Below are positions 1 to 9,058 of a stretch of 11,768 nucleotides of DNA, one piece after another; the stretch's first letter is position 1, and each line of letters starts with the position of its first letter. Position numbers and translations under genes: made by a program. This stretch comes from Pholiota molesta (Eukaryota > Basidiomycota > Agaricomycetes > Agaricales > Strophariaceae): the NCBI GenBank assembly GCA_014925825.1, contig JACGCK010000603.1, forward strand, positions 1 through 11,768, read 5' to 3'. The notes under the pieces were generated by a model that had not been told where the DNA came from, did not search any database, and saw nothing but the letters and a program-made list of their open reading frames with translations.

Positions 1-1034
1 TAGGCTTCGTCGGTGTTGTTTCTATCTCTCTTGCTGGCGTCCTCGCTATGATAGGGGCGGGTATCAACCCAGTGCCTGGCCGTGTACTCAACGCTACTCT
101 CTCGACAAATTTCTACCAAGCCTTTCTTGCGATTACCAACCCAGTGAGTTTGCACTTCTCTGTGTTTGGTTCGATGTGCTAAGTGGCTATCGTGGTAGGT
201 CTTTGCCTATGCAGGTATGATCATTCTATTCCTTGCCCGATCTCGCAATACTTCTGACACAGGCTTCAAAGGGCATTTCATGTACGCGTCATGGCCAAAT
301 AATTATTTCGAGACAAAACTGACCAGATCACCTTCAGGTTCTTCATTCTTATCTCTGAGATGAAACAGCCCCAAGATGCAATGAAGGTGCGTCGTTATCT
401 TGGTATTACCATAATAGCACTATTCAATTACACAAAATTGTAGGCGGCATGGTGTCTTCAAGTTTTCGCCACCTTATTCTACATTATTTTTGCGGTTGTT
501 GTGTAAGTTGTCAATTTCTGTTGCAAATGGGATCCATGGTCTTAGATTGAGACTACGAATTTTCACAGCTACGTTTTCATCGGGAACACAGTCGCATCGC
601 CTGCACTCTTATCCTTTCTCCTAAATGGGCTAAAGCAACATGGGCTATCGCTTTGCCCAATTTTTTATTGTATGTATCTCCTGAGCTCGTCCTATGTGTC
701 CCCGGATTGTAACGCCATGATATAGTGTCGGTGGACTCTACGCGCATACCGCTGCCAAACTGGTGTTTGTTCGTATATTCCGCCATTCGAAACACCTCTA
801 CTCTCATACATTGACTGGCTGGGCTATCTGGACCCTCTCTGTTTCACAGCAGTCGGCCTTGCCTTCCTTTTTGTCGTGGCCATTCCTGTTTTTGCATACC
901 TTATAGGCATAGTCGCAGCCTTATTTGCATCTTGGTATACATATGGTGTCGCTGGTTTCTTTTGGATCCATGATACAGCAATCCTCAAAGGAGGGCGCCA
1001 AGGGCTGCTTCGCCGTCCAATGATGCTTATACTA
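1..1034 (+). CDS. AAAP-family amino acid transporter, 3' part, end lost
   Basis: Integral membrane transporter of the fungal Aa_trans/AAAP family, expected to move amino acids across the plasma or vacuolar membrane. The window starts inside the gene. Exons read as 1-143, 199-214, 272-281, 338-386, 444-502, 569-669 and 726-1034. Family signatures seen are VFAYAG, HFMFFILISEMK, PQDAMK, AAWCLQVFATLFY, YVFIGNTVASPA, LYAHTAAKLVFVRIFRHS and ASWYTYGVAGFFWIHDT, with hydrophobic helices between. Two exons are tiny (16 and 10 nt); 263 is an alternative in-frame start for the second of these. Two frame breaks, near 625 and 837, each fit one base missing from a short run. After the residues RRPMMLI the family match stops at a run of seven G; the last membrane helix and C-terminus are absent. 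The family call is firm. The substrate is unknown. Confidence 0.83.
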
Positions 1035-1159
1035 GGGGGGGTCAGAGTGGGCGTTTCTGGGCGTTTCACGAGACGTTTCTCAGGCGTTTCTAGACGGGGT
1101 GAATTTTCCGTTTCTGGACCAGAATCACCCTAGAAACGGTTTCTGACTCTGACCCCCCC
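1035..1159. mobile_element. 125 bp MITE-like element with perfect 14 bp inverted ends
   Basis: GGGGGGGTCAGAGT at 1035-1048 is matched exactly in inverted orientation by 1146-1159. Inside are nested inverted pairs: CCGTTTCT (1108-1115) with AGAAACGG (1132-1139), and GGTGA (1098-1102) with TCACC (1125-1129). No protein is encoded. No target-site duplication is visible at its edges (left flank ends ACTA, right flank starts GTTT). It could be a small non-autonomous element, or a folded terminal repeat of the larger mobile locus to its right. It begins exactly where the transporter gene loses its family match. Confidence 0.55.
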
Positions 1160-1190
1160 GTTTTTCCAAGGTGTTTTCAAGGCGTTTCTG
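1050..1190 (+). repeat. Cluster of GCGTTTCT-type repeats
   Basis: The motif (G)GCGTTTCT or a one-base variant starts at 1050, 1060 (GCGTTTCA), 1073 (ACGTTTCT), 1083, 1108 (CCGTTTCT) and 1181, with an inverted copy at 1132-1139. Spacing is about 10 to 25 bp at the left. Such clusters near the ends of DNA transposons often act as transposase binding sites; that role is inference here. Confidence 0.5.
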
Positions 1191-1249
1191 CACTGGTGAA
1201 TTATGAGCGCGGCAGGACATAGCAGAATAATCAGAGCACAATACCTTAG

Positions 1250-1271
1250 AGATTAGATAACGATTAGATTG
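1250..1271 (+). repeat. Left terminal GATTAG repeat of Harbinger element
   Basis: Two GATTAG copies lie in 22 bp. The 11-mer CGATTAGATTG at 1261-1271 recurs exactly at 3347-3357 in direct orientation. Confidence 0.5.
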
Positions 1272-1319
1272 TGATAAGTGCAAATCATCATTGGTTGAAT
1301 TTCGGCCCTCCCTTGAACC

Positions 1320-3037
1320 ATGCCTCGTCGAACAGAACGCCAAAAGAACTCGGAAACCCTCATAAAGACGTTTCTACAATTCTGTCAACTGCGCGAGAAA
1401 CACCTTCGTGTCCGCCGCAAAGCTCACCATGGCCAGCACCGACGACGACGTACTACGAGCCCACAACCGGATTTTCAAGTTGATCATGACACCATCGGCC
1501 TACCTGCTGTTCAAGATCCTACCTGTACTGTCAACACCCTCCTCTTACTACCTACCTCCGACTCTGCTGGTCTTTCAACCTCAGATGTCTCCTTTACCTC
1601 ATCCAGTCACTCATCTAATCTCTTTGGATCAACCTCTGAAGACAGCAGTGAATGCTCAGACGACGACTCAAGTTCAACCTCATCCGATGACTCAGACAGT
1701 AGCGGTAGCTCAACAGATGGTTTCTTTGGGGGCTTGGCAGAAAGAGGTTCAACTGGCTGGAGTCTCTCTGACACTACCGACTCAGACTTTGCACAGACAA
1801 ATTTGACCAACAATTTAGTGCGAAACCTTGGGCTCTTTGTGCGCAAAGGCGTGGAGAAGATGTATCAGACACGGTATGAGAAGCCCCGCCAACGCATCCA
1901 CCGACGGCCAGCAACTATGCGTGAGGTTCTCGATGTTGATAAACAAGAACATCCCTCCGAATTCGCAATTTCCTTCGTGTCAACCCTACTACCTTTGATA
2001 AGATGGTCGAACAGCTCTCAATACATCCAGTATTCCAAAACAATTCGCCAAATGGGCAAATGCCCATCGAAGATCAACTCTCCATCGCCTTATACCGGTT
2101 TGGGCACTTTGGCAATGCTGCAGGGCTTCGAAAGGTTGCGCGATGGTCCGGATATGGAAAAGGCACTGTTTTACTGGCAACCCGGCGAGTCATGGTGGCA
2201 ATTCTTGACAAGCGCTTTATGGATAGTGCTGTTCATCTTCCTACTCCCGCAGAAAAAGAAGAGGCAAAGCAATGGGTTGAGAGCCATTCCTGTAGGAAAT
2301 GGCGTGATGGCTGGTGCATGGTAGACGGGACATTGGTACCTCTTTTTGACCGTCCCTTTTGGTATGGCGAAAGCTACTTTGATCGTAAATGTAACTATTC
2401 GCTCAACATACAAGTATGTCCCACTTCTTCTTCAAGACTTCTTCTATTTGGCTTACTTGATCTAGATAGTCTCTCTTCCAAATCTACGGATTATCGACTA
2501 CGGCTTTGGATTCACAGGAAGCACTCATGATTCTACAGCATGGGAGAAGACACGAGTATTCATTGAACATGAAAGCATTTTTCTGAATGAAGAGTTTATT
2601 TGGGGCGATTCTGCATATCCTGTTTGACATTCAATTTTCGCACTGATTAATATGACTTACTGAAACACTTTTAGATCAGCAGCTGGGTTGTTGCACCATA
2701 TAAAAAGCCTGAGTCTGATGAACGTGAAAATTCAACCTATAACAACCACGTTTCAATTCTCCGCATACGTTCAGAACATACGATTGGCTTCCTTAAAGGT
2801 CGCTTTCAGTCCCTCAAAGGTCTACGTGTCAACATTGTTGATGAAGCTTCACACAAGTTTGCAACATACTGGGTTATTAGCTGTATTGGACTCCACAGCT
2901 TTGCAATGGAATGCGAGGCTGAAGAGCGTGCAATGGCTGGTGATAGTGATGATGCTGCAGATGATCCTTTTGTCAATCAGGCAGCCAGTGCTGTCAATAT
3001 CATGTATCAGACCATGCATATTGGCATTCATGAGTGA
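1320..3037 (+). CDS. Harbinger transposase (DDE_Tnp_4, HARBI1-like), one frame break
   Basis: Nuclease that would cut and move the Harbinger element. Exons are 1320-2413, 2466-2621 and 2675-3037; introns are 52 and 53 bp. Corrected length is about 537 residues. The N-terminal 190 residues are basic and then a long Ser/Asp/Thr-rich acidic stretch. The homologous part starts near MREVLDVDKQEHPSEF, followed by RFGHFGNAAGL and KGTVLLATRRVM. The catalytic acids appear intact: D in MVDGT, D in WGDSAYP and E in RSEHTIGFLKGRF. The frame changes near 1964, where a family-like reading needs one extra C (TTC CGC given as TTCGC). An ATG at 2003 in the second frame would give a shorter protein with the whole catalytic part. 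Family call is firm; activity is unknown. No Myb-like second gene is seen within the element. Confidence 0.85.
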
Positions 3038-3274
3038 TATATCCACGCTGCCAATTTGCATTGGGGCTTAGCTGGGGCTTATCAGCATCTGTATTTCAAT
3101 GTCAGCCATATTTGTCAGCTGCTACAATATTATTTAGGGCATTACTTTTTATTGGCTCAACCAATCATGTTAATTCAAATTTCTAAAATAACTTTTTATT
3201 TATTTATACCTTTAGATGCAAAAAAAACATAGGCATACATTGCTGAAAAGGAATGTACCATCAAATTCGCTTTT

Positions 3275-3398
3275 AGATTAGATTAATTTGCCCATCACTA
3301 ATAGATTAGATTATTTTGTACTATTTTAGTCACCTTTAAATAATCTCGATTAGATTGATCCATGCTACATGTTAATCTAATCCCATCTAATCTAATCT
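3275..3398. repeat. GATTAG-rich right end of Harbinger element with hairpin
   Basis: TAGATTAGATTA-type motifs occur at 3275-3285 and 3302-3313, CGATTAGATTG at 3347-3357, and inverted copies at 3374-3398. GATTAGATT (3348-3356) and AATCTAATC (3374-3382) form a 9 bp inverted repeat with a 17 nt loop. These look like subterminal transposase-binding repeats. The stretch encodes nothing recognisable. Confidence 0.55.
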
Positions 3399-3407
3399 TC
3401 ATTTAGC

Positions 3408-6400
3408 CTAAAGAAATACATCCTCAGCATCGAAAGCACTTGTATTTCTACCCTCGCCATCGGTGTCATCCTCTCTATCACTGTCGTTATCCTCTCCATC
3501 GCCATTGACATCGTCGGGGTCCAAACCATCCCTCTCTGCAGTGTTGGATGCATTTGCCTCGTCCTCCTCATCTACCGCCGTCTCGTCAACCATTCCCAAT
3601 GGAGTACGCCATGCCTGGATGAATGATTCAGATAGGCTTGCATGCATTGCGGCTTGACCCTTTGCATAGGACACTAGCCCTTCGTTCAGCTCAAGAGAAG
3701 ATACTGCCCGAAACTTCTTTCGGTCGATCCACCATTGCTCCTTCCAATCGAGATATGCGAGGACGCGGCGCATTTCCTCGAGAAGGAGCGAGACTTCCTC
3801 CACACACCGTTGAACGCGAGCTCGACTCCTCGCCCACTCCGCCCTCATGATTTCGGCTCCATCCTGTCCATCAGCATCACTGTGGCTTCCGTTAACCATC
3901 CAGATCCAGGATATCTCGTGGGTCGTCCGCCCTGTCCCATCGCGCCGATCTCGTTCCCGTGGAATCGGTTCAATGTCTTCGACGTCGTCAACACCTCCAT
4001 CACCCTCCACTTCAACATCCTCCGGTCGACAGCCATCCTCCCAAATGCCGCGCCTTCCTCGCCCTCTTGTATTTCGGCGAGGGTCGCTATAGCTTCGAAC
4101 ATCGCTATTCAATAATGGTCGGAGGGCATCTTCCCAGGCACCGGGCCCGCAAAGCTTCATTTTGGCCAACCTTGCCACGCGGTACTTATCGACTGATGCC
4201 AGTGCACGTTGATGGACTCGATCGATTAGAGCTCTGGACCGAGTACTCTGCACTTGGCCGCGTATGTTCTTATTCTTGAAAAGAATCATCCTTGTCTTGA
4301 TTCGAAGGGCGCGACGGAGTGCATCAAGGGCATCATGACATTGCGCTGTGCGATACTTCTCCTCGATTTCGGCAAGCCCTTCGATGCATACAGTGCTTCG
4401 ATGGCGATCAGGAAGTTGGGAGGGAAGGAAGAGGTCGACGTCTTCAGGACTAGGGTTGCCATCCCAAACCGTCGGCCCTCCAACTCCAGTTTCCATCTGG
4501 TATTGGAGCAGACCGGGCATGTAGGCGTTGCGAATAAGCTCCCAGTCTTGTACATTTTTTGAAAGGCGCGTGCGTTGCTCCTTCAAAGCCGGGCCTTGAA
4601 GCGATTTCGGTACGTTTCCTTGCTCCTTCGAGAGGACCCGCAACTTGCGCCTATCGTACGATTAGCCAATGTACCTGTAGACGCTGTTAAAGCAGTACTT
4701 ACTGTGCCGCCTCGAGTTCAAGCCCCATTCGAATAAAGTCAGCTGGCCCCGTCGTTGATGAAACGCCCTTCCCCCAGCCCTGATTCGACCCCTCATCCTT
4801 TCGAAGTTCTTCGTGGACTTGTGTCTCGGACATTTCTAAAGTAAAAATCAGTGTCGGCGTAGCTGGGGATTTAATAATACCTTACCTGAGCCCTCAACGG
4901 AGTATGTTCGGCTGAGACTTGGGAACGCTATCTAAATCCCAGGCGGCGCACAGCAACTCCCATTCGGTGACCAAATCTTCCGGAAGGGACGCCGTAAATC
5001 ACGATGTGCCTCTACTTGTTATTACGCTCCATAATGGCAGATTTATATCTTCGAATAAAGTATTACCTGTCAATGAGGTTAGACTAGTGACGATGTCGCG
5101 GAAAATCAAATACTCACCCATATTGCAGTACTTGCGCCAATTCCAGAATCCGAAGTGATCATCGAGGACATCGTGCCTAGAACCTGGGCCCTGCGTTTTC
5201 GTGGCATTTCCGAGGCCATTGTGGCCGGCCCATGCTCTTTCAGGACATTCGCCATCGGTGTTTCCTACGCCGACAACGTGGTTAAGAATATTGTTCGTGA
5301 TTTTTGTCATTATGGGCCGGTTCGTGGAATTTGGGAATAAGCGGAGTGGTCGTGACGTTTGGTGCAGCTGGATTTCTTGGGGCCAAGATGTCATGCGCTG
5401 CTGAAGGTTCGTATACCATTGCAGCAGATGTCGTAGCTGATGCCAATAGACTCGAGCTGCGTATTTCGAACCGACGAACCAGAATGTAATCCATGTTCGC
5501 ATATCTAGCCAGAAGTTAAGTAACGATCGGCTCCAAACTAATTATTGAACATACCGCTCCCCTTTCTGCAAGTTTCCAACGCCATTGGGCAGAAACATCT
5601 CTCCTCGTCCACAGAAGGCACCCCCTACTCCTGTGTAGCGAAGGCCTTAGAAAATCGAGTCAAGGCTAGGACAATCGCTAGAAAGGAAACACAGGTGCTA
5701 ATCTATATAAGAATAGGGCAGTCGAACTACTTGGAAGAAAATAAAACATACGTCTTCGTCACTAGCCTTGCTGAGCACGTAGTCCTCGTACGGCTTAGTT
5801 CGAACCATATACGCCCAGCCGGTTCCTAAACCTGGGTCTTGCGAGTAGTTTGAAACCAATTGGTTCTTCAATCGAAAGTTTGCGTCCATGCAAACGAGGA
5901 GTCGGTATAAAAATCTTGGAACGCCGCATTAGTGGACTGGAACCTCAAACAGCAACTAGAATTTTCTTACTTCTGGTCGTCCGGGACATCCTTCAGTCGG
6001 CCGGCAGGTAATACCAGGATGTGGGCAGGAAGGACACTGGATCGCAAGCTCTCCGTCCTTAGTACCCGCCACTCCAGCTTCATCATGCCCCCTACCCGCC
6101 CGCTCAGCATCTTCAAATGTCGCCATTGGAGTCCCACTCGCAGCAGTGGCCGATATCGCGACTTGGGCCTGTTCGTTCCCGCGTTATCGGTCAACCTCTC
6201 CAACGCGAGATAGAAATCGTAGGTAGAAGCTTTCGAGGTCAGGGAAAGAAGGTGAAGCAGCCTCAGCAGCTCGAACGTGACGCAGGTACGCGGGGCGATC
6301 TGGGTAGCGGATAGAGACGTCGACGAAGAAGCTGGGTATGCTGAGGAATCGATCGCGGGCATCCGCAATAACTAATTGCCACGTCGTGGATTCCATTCGT

Positions 6401-7203
6401 ATGAAGGATCCTCAGGTCTTGATGGCAGGCGATGGGAATTGGACATCGAAGGCTGCTGTGGTTGAGGTGTATGGCAAGCCCTAAGGACTTGAGCGATACC
6501 TTGACGAATGTTTCTCCTGTCCATTCTGAAAAGAATGAATTGAAAACATCTAAACATACATATAGTCAAACACACCTCGATGACATGGAAAGGAAGCCGT
6601 TGGTGCCGCTTTACACAACAATCCTTGCATGTTAGATCTGGGAGGAAGCAATCGACACATCGATACTCCGGTTGAGCAATGACATCGCGCTTGCGCGCAG
6701 CACAGTCAGAGCATTTGTTCTCCCTTGCAAAATCTCCGCGGCCCTCCAGACGGAGAGATTCGTCGAGGAATGCAGCGCGGTGATGGTCCTTCCATACGAC
6801 GTGTGGTCTAAGCTATAAAATATAGAAGAATCAGCGTACGTACGAAGTAGTCAATATGCCATATATAAGCACTTACCGACACTTTGCTTCGGGTCCGTTT
6901 CTTCTTCTTAGACAAATCATCCATCCGCGAAGGGTGGCTATCGAAGACGTTGGCGTGTACCTCTTCGTCAAACCACGCGCTTGAGTCATCCAATGCGATT
7001 TCCTCATCGTCGTCCGGCGCCCAGGACTTGCCAACTGTCCACGTTGTCCGACCCTTCAAAGGAGATCGTGAAGCAACATTCGGTGCGTTCCAACTCGTCA
7101 GACCAGATGAGCGAGAGTGAATGACTTCGATGTCGTTCTCGAGGGGAATCCGATCACGATAGTGCGTAGTTTTTGGGCGTTTAGTAGCACGGTAAGCAGA
7201 CAT
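3408..7203 (-). CDS. KDZ-family transposase with CxC2 cysteine cluster
   Basis: Transposase of the Kyakuja-Dileera-Zisupton superfamily. Exons, in reading order: 7203-6877, 6812-6576, 6525-5971, 5914-5752, 5702-5555, 5504-5118, 5066-4886, 4835-4703, 4650-3408. Corrected length is about 1,129 residues, normal for the family. In order: a disordered N-terminus with a KKKKRTRSK basic patch; the CxC2 zinc cluster (CSDC, YRCVDC, CKDCCVKRH) followed by LHTNGIHDVAISYCGC; CPSCPHPG; then the catalytic core with MDANFRLK (D at 5886-5884), SYDICC (D at 5432-5430), NGVGNLQKGERYANMDY and DGECPERAW (E at 5250-5248). The charged C-terminal domain contains FKNKNIRGQ, SRALIDRVHQRA, EEMRRVLAYLDWKEQWW and an acidic tail. 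Exons 1, 2, 4, 8 and 9 are clean. Exons 3 and 5-7 need 14 small run-length corrections (see findings), so it is either damaged or poorly sequenced there. The start is the ATG opening MSAYRATKRPK. Confidence 0.88.
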
Positions 7204-7505
7204 AGTACGTGCAGCTTGACAATTGAATATGATGAGCAACCCGTCGCGTGTATTTGTCACATGACGCAATGAACAATGAGTGACGAAGAACTTCCTCGAC
7301 CGCGTAAGTCTTGCCCAAGTCCAGCCACAAGCTTCAACGACCCGGTGCGCTTTAATCTTTTGTATTCCTATATTCCTCTCTTCGAACTCGGCGCAAAAGC
7401 CCTGATACTTGGTTCCCTGGGGATCTCGGCAGCTGCGTCCGATCTTAGATTCTTTCAATTTCTTTGACATTCTTTAACCATGTACTAATTTGATTTTACA
7501 GTGCT
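7204..7505. promoter_or_regulatory. Shared divergent promoter and possible 5' exon/intron of the TET gene
   Basis: Only 302 bp separate the KDZ start codon (7203) from the first in-frame TET start (7506). A perfect branch point and acceptor (TACTAAT, then TTTTACAG ending at 7501) lie just before 7506, so the TET transcript probably begins upstream and is spliced. An ATG at 7276 opens MSDEELPRPRK. It joins in frame if the donor is GTATTC at 7362; the stronger GTAAGT donor at 7304 would need one more base. If 7276 is the true start, the two start codons are only 72 bp apart. GTCA/TGAC half-sites flank CA at 7256-7265. No clear TATA box is seen. Confidence 0.5.
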
Positions 7506-9058
7506 ATGTTGGAGCCCGAGCCCATACACGAATCCACATTCCGTTCGGCAGCTATACACGAAAGTCTTTGCAACGAAGCGCTGGAGCTTCACGCAGAATT
7601 CGATCTCGGACCAACCGACGCCCTTCCGATCGAACTTCAGGAGCTCGAACGCGACCTATTTTTTGGGTGTTCGCCTCTTTCGACCCCGCCTACTTCCCCT
7701 TCATCCTCTCGATCGGCATCCCCAAGGCCCTCCGCAGTTGAAGCCGCCATCTGTACCCCACCCTCCGTCAATGAAGCTCAGAAAAAACCTGAAGGAAATA
7801 GCAAGAAGAGGCGTACACGGAAGAAAAGCCACGAAAAACGCAGAGTCAAACGCCGCAGTAACAGGGACAACACTGCAACGGATGCATTCCACGTACGAGA
7901 AGCCGCAATCGACAAGTATATCACGCCAGCCGTAGCTACGGACACCGACGCCAAAATCGACCTCCGTGCCGCCTCCAGTGGGTTCGTAGGCATTCGCGAT
8001 CGAGGGGGTCAAGTGTGCGATCTCCGGAACCTTTTGGAAGTTAAGAGGTTCAGGCTCATACAGGGATGGGCGGTAAGCCAAAAGTCCTTCGCCTAGCCTG
8101 AGCCCAAGCTAACCGCGTACATTAGGATTCCAAAGCCCATCACAGAGGCTGGTGGAAAAATCATAGCCGTTCTCGTTGGAATTCCGGAAGCTCCAGACTG
8201 GGAGGAGGTCCACCGGGGCGCCTTCGAAGCCATCATCTCTGCTCGAGCCCGCTGCGACTTTCCAAAGAAGGCCATGCAGCATCGCAGGGGTAAATTTCCT
8301 GCTTTGGCCTTCGGTATGTCTTACGGCGGCGGACAAAAGGTAGGATCAGGTTTCGCCCTCATCCCATCCTGCTATTGATTCCTCCCCTCGCTTGGCAGCA
8401 TCCAGGAAACCTTTCGCACAATAGGCGCAATGCCCACGAACTCTCCGTGCTGCGAGAGAATCTATTCATCTCAAGAATAGCTGGCAACGCTAGTGCCTCA
8501 TTTGCTGCTTGGGCGCCCAGGCTATACTCTTATTATGAAGACCATTTCCGCGCGCTGCTCAAAAGTGACCCCACCCTTCGAAGAAACTTCTCCAACAGTG
8601 TCTGGGCCGCCGCGACCGTCAATTTCGGGCCTCGTACGATTACTCGGCGGCATCGCGACTCGTCAAACCTCCCGTACGGTTGGTGTGGAATCACGGCCCT
8701 TGGCGAATTCGACGCAACGAAAGGCGGCCATCTTGTCCTTTGGGATCTGAAGCTAGTCGTCGAATTTCCTGCAGGTTCAACGATCCTTCTGCCCTCTGCT
8801 GCTGTTGACCACTCCAACGTTCCCATCAGCCACCGCGAACGACGCTGCTCTTTCACCCAATACACTGCCGGCGGGTTGTTTAGATGGGTTGAGCAGGGGT
8901 TTCAAAAATCGGAGGACTATCTAGCAGGGCTAGGAAATGTTGAGCGCGAGGAAGAGGCTGCCAGAGCCGCGGAAAGATGTAAATTAGGACTTTCTCTTTT
9001 TTCTACACTGGAAACTCTGCCTGGGGATCTAGCTACCTGTAAAACGAAGTGTATTTAG
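7506..9058 (+). CDS. TET/JBP-family 2-oxoglutarate/Fe(II) dioxygenase
   Basis: Fungal TET/JBP enzyme, expected to oxidise 5-methylcytosine (or thymine) in DNA in the nucleus, using Fe(II), O2 and 2-oxoglutarate. Exons are 7506-8072, 8126-8339 and 8399-9058, with introns of 53 and 59 bp; about 480 residues from this start. Residues 50-120 are Ser/Pro-rich and then strongly basic (KKRRTRKKSHEKRR), a likely nuclear signal. The family body starts near AASSGFVGIRD. The double-stranded beta-helix lies in the last exon: NSVWAAATVNFGPRT, HRD metal ligands (H at 8651, D at 8657), GGHLVLWDLKL, distal H in VDHSN (8810) and the 2OG-binding Arg in ERRCSFTQYTAGG (8840-8845). All key residues are present. 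The frame changes near 8063, where two bases seem to be missing before DGRIPKPI; the splice phase supports the corrected frame. It is transcribed away from the KDZ gene. Confidence 0.88.

Larger units (their letters stand above)
1249..3402 (+). mobile_element. PIF/Harbinger-like DNA transposon
   Basis: This is a transposon of about 2.15 kb containing one spliced DDE transposase gene. The left end carries AGATTAGATAACGATTAGATT (1250-1270). The right end, read on the minus strand from 3398 to 3374, carries AGATTAGAT twice overlapping and then GATTAGATT, giving imperfect inverted ends. TTA precedes the left end (1246-1248) and follows the right end (3403-3405), as expected for the 3 bp TTA/TAA target duplication of Harbinger elements. 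Exact edges are uncertain by several bases because the GATTAG repeats allow different alignments. Between 3038 and 3270 the sequence is AT-rich with no gene. Confidence 0.6.

Noticed and set aside
1955..1970. Programmed ribosomal frameshift in the Harbinger transposase
   Set aside because: No slippery heptamer or downstream stem is visible, and the site fits the same lost-base pattern found in other genes of the window.
3270..3400. Telomere-like repeat because of TTAG-rich motifs
   Set aside because: The unit is GATTAGATT in both orientations, not TTAGGG in tandem, and it sits at a transposon end.
3408..3660. Plus-strand Ser-rich open frames opposite the KDZ C-terminus
   Set aside because: They are antisense shadows of the Asp/Glu-rich tail of the KDZ protein.
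5013..5015. In-frame TAG in the KDZ gene suggesting a real nonsense mutation
   Set aside because: Adding one G to the preceding AAG run restores the frame KVEAHRDFTASLP, as seen in the family, so no stop is needed.
4999..5502. 167-codon minus-strand open frame that could be taken for its own gene
   Set aside because: It is a stretch of KDZ exons 6-7 plus a read-through intron; it contains the DGECPERAW core motif and continues into neighbouring KDZ exons.
6808..7470. KDZ protein starting far upstream, near 7470
   Set aside because: Sequence above 7203 in that frame has no family match and overlaps the TET leader; MSAYRATKRPK at 7203 fits the usual KDZ N-terminus.
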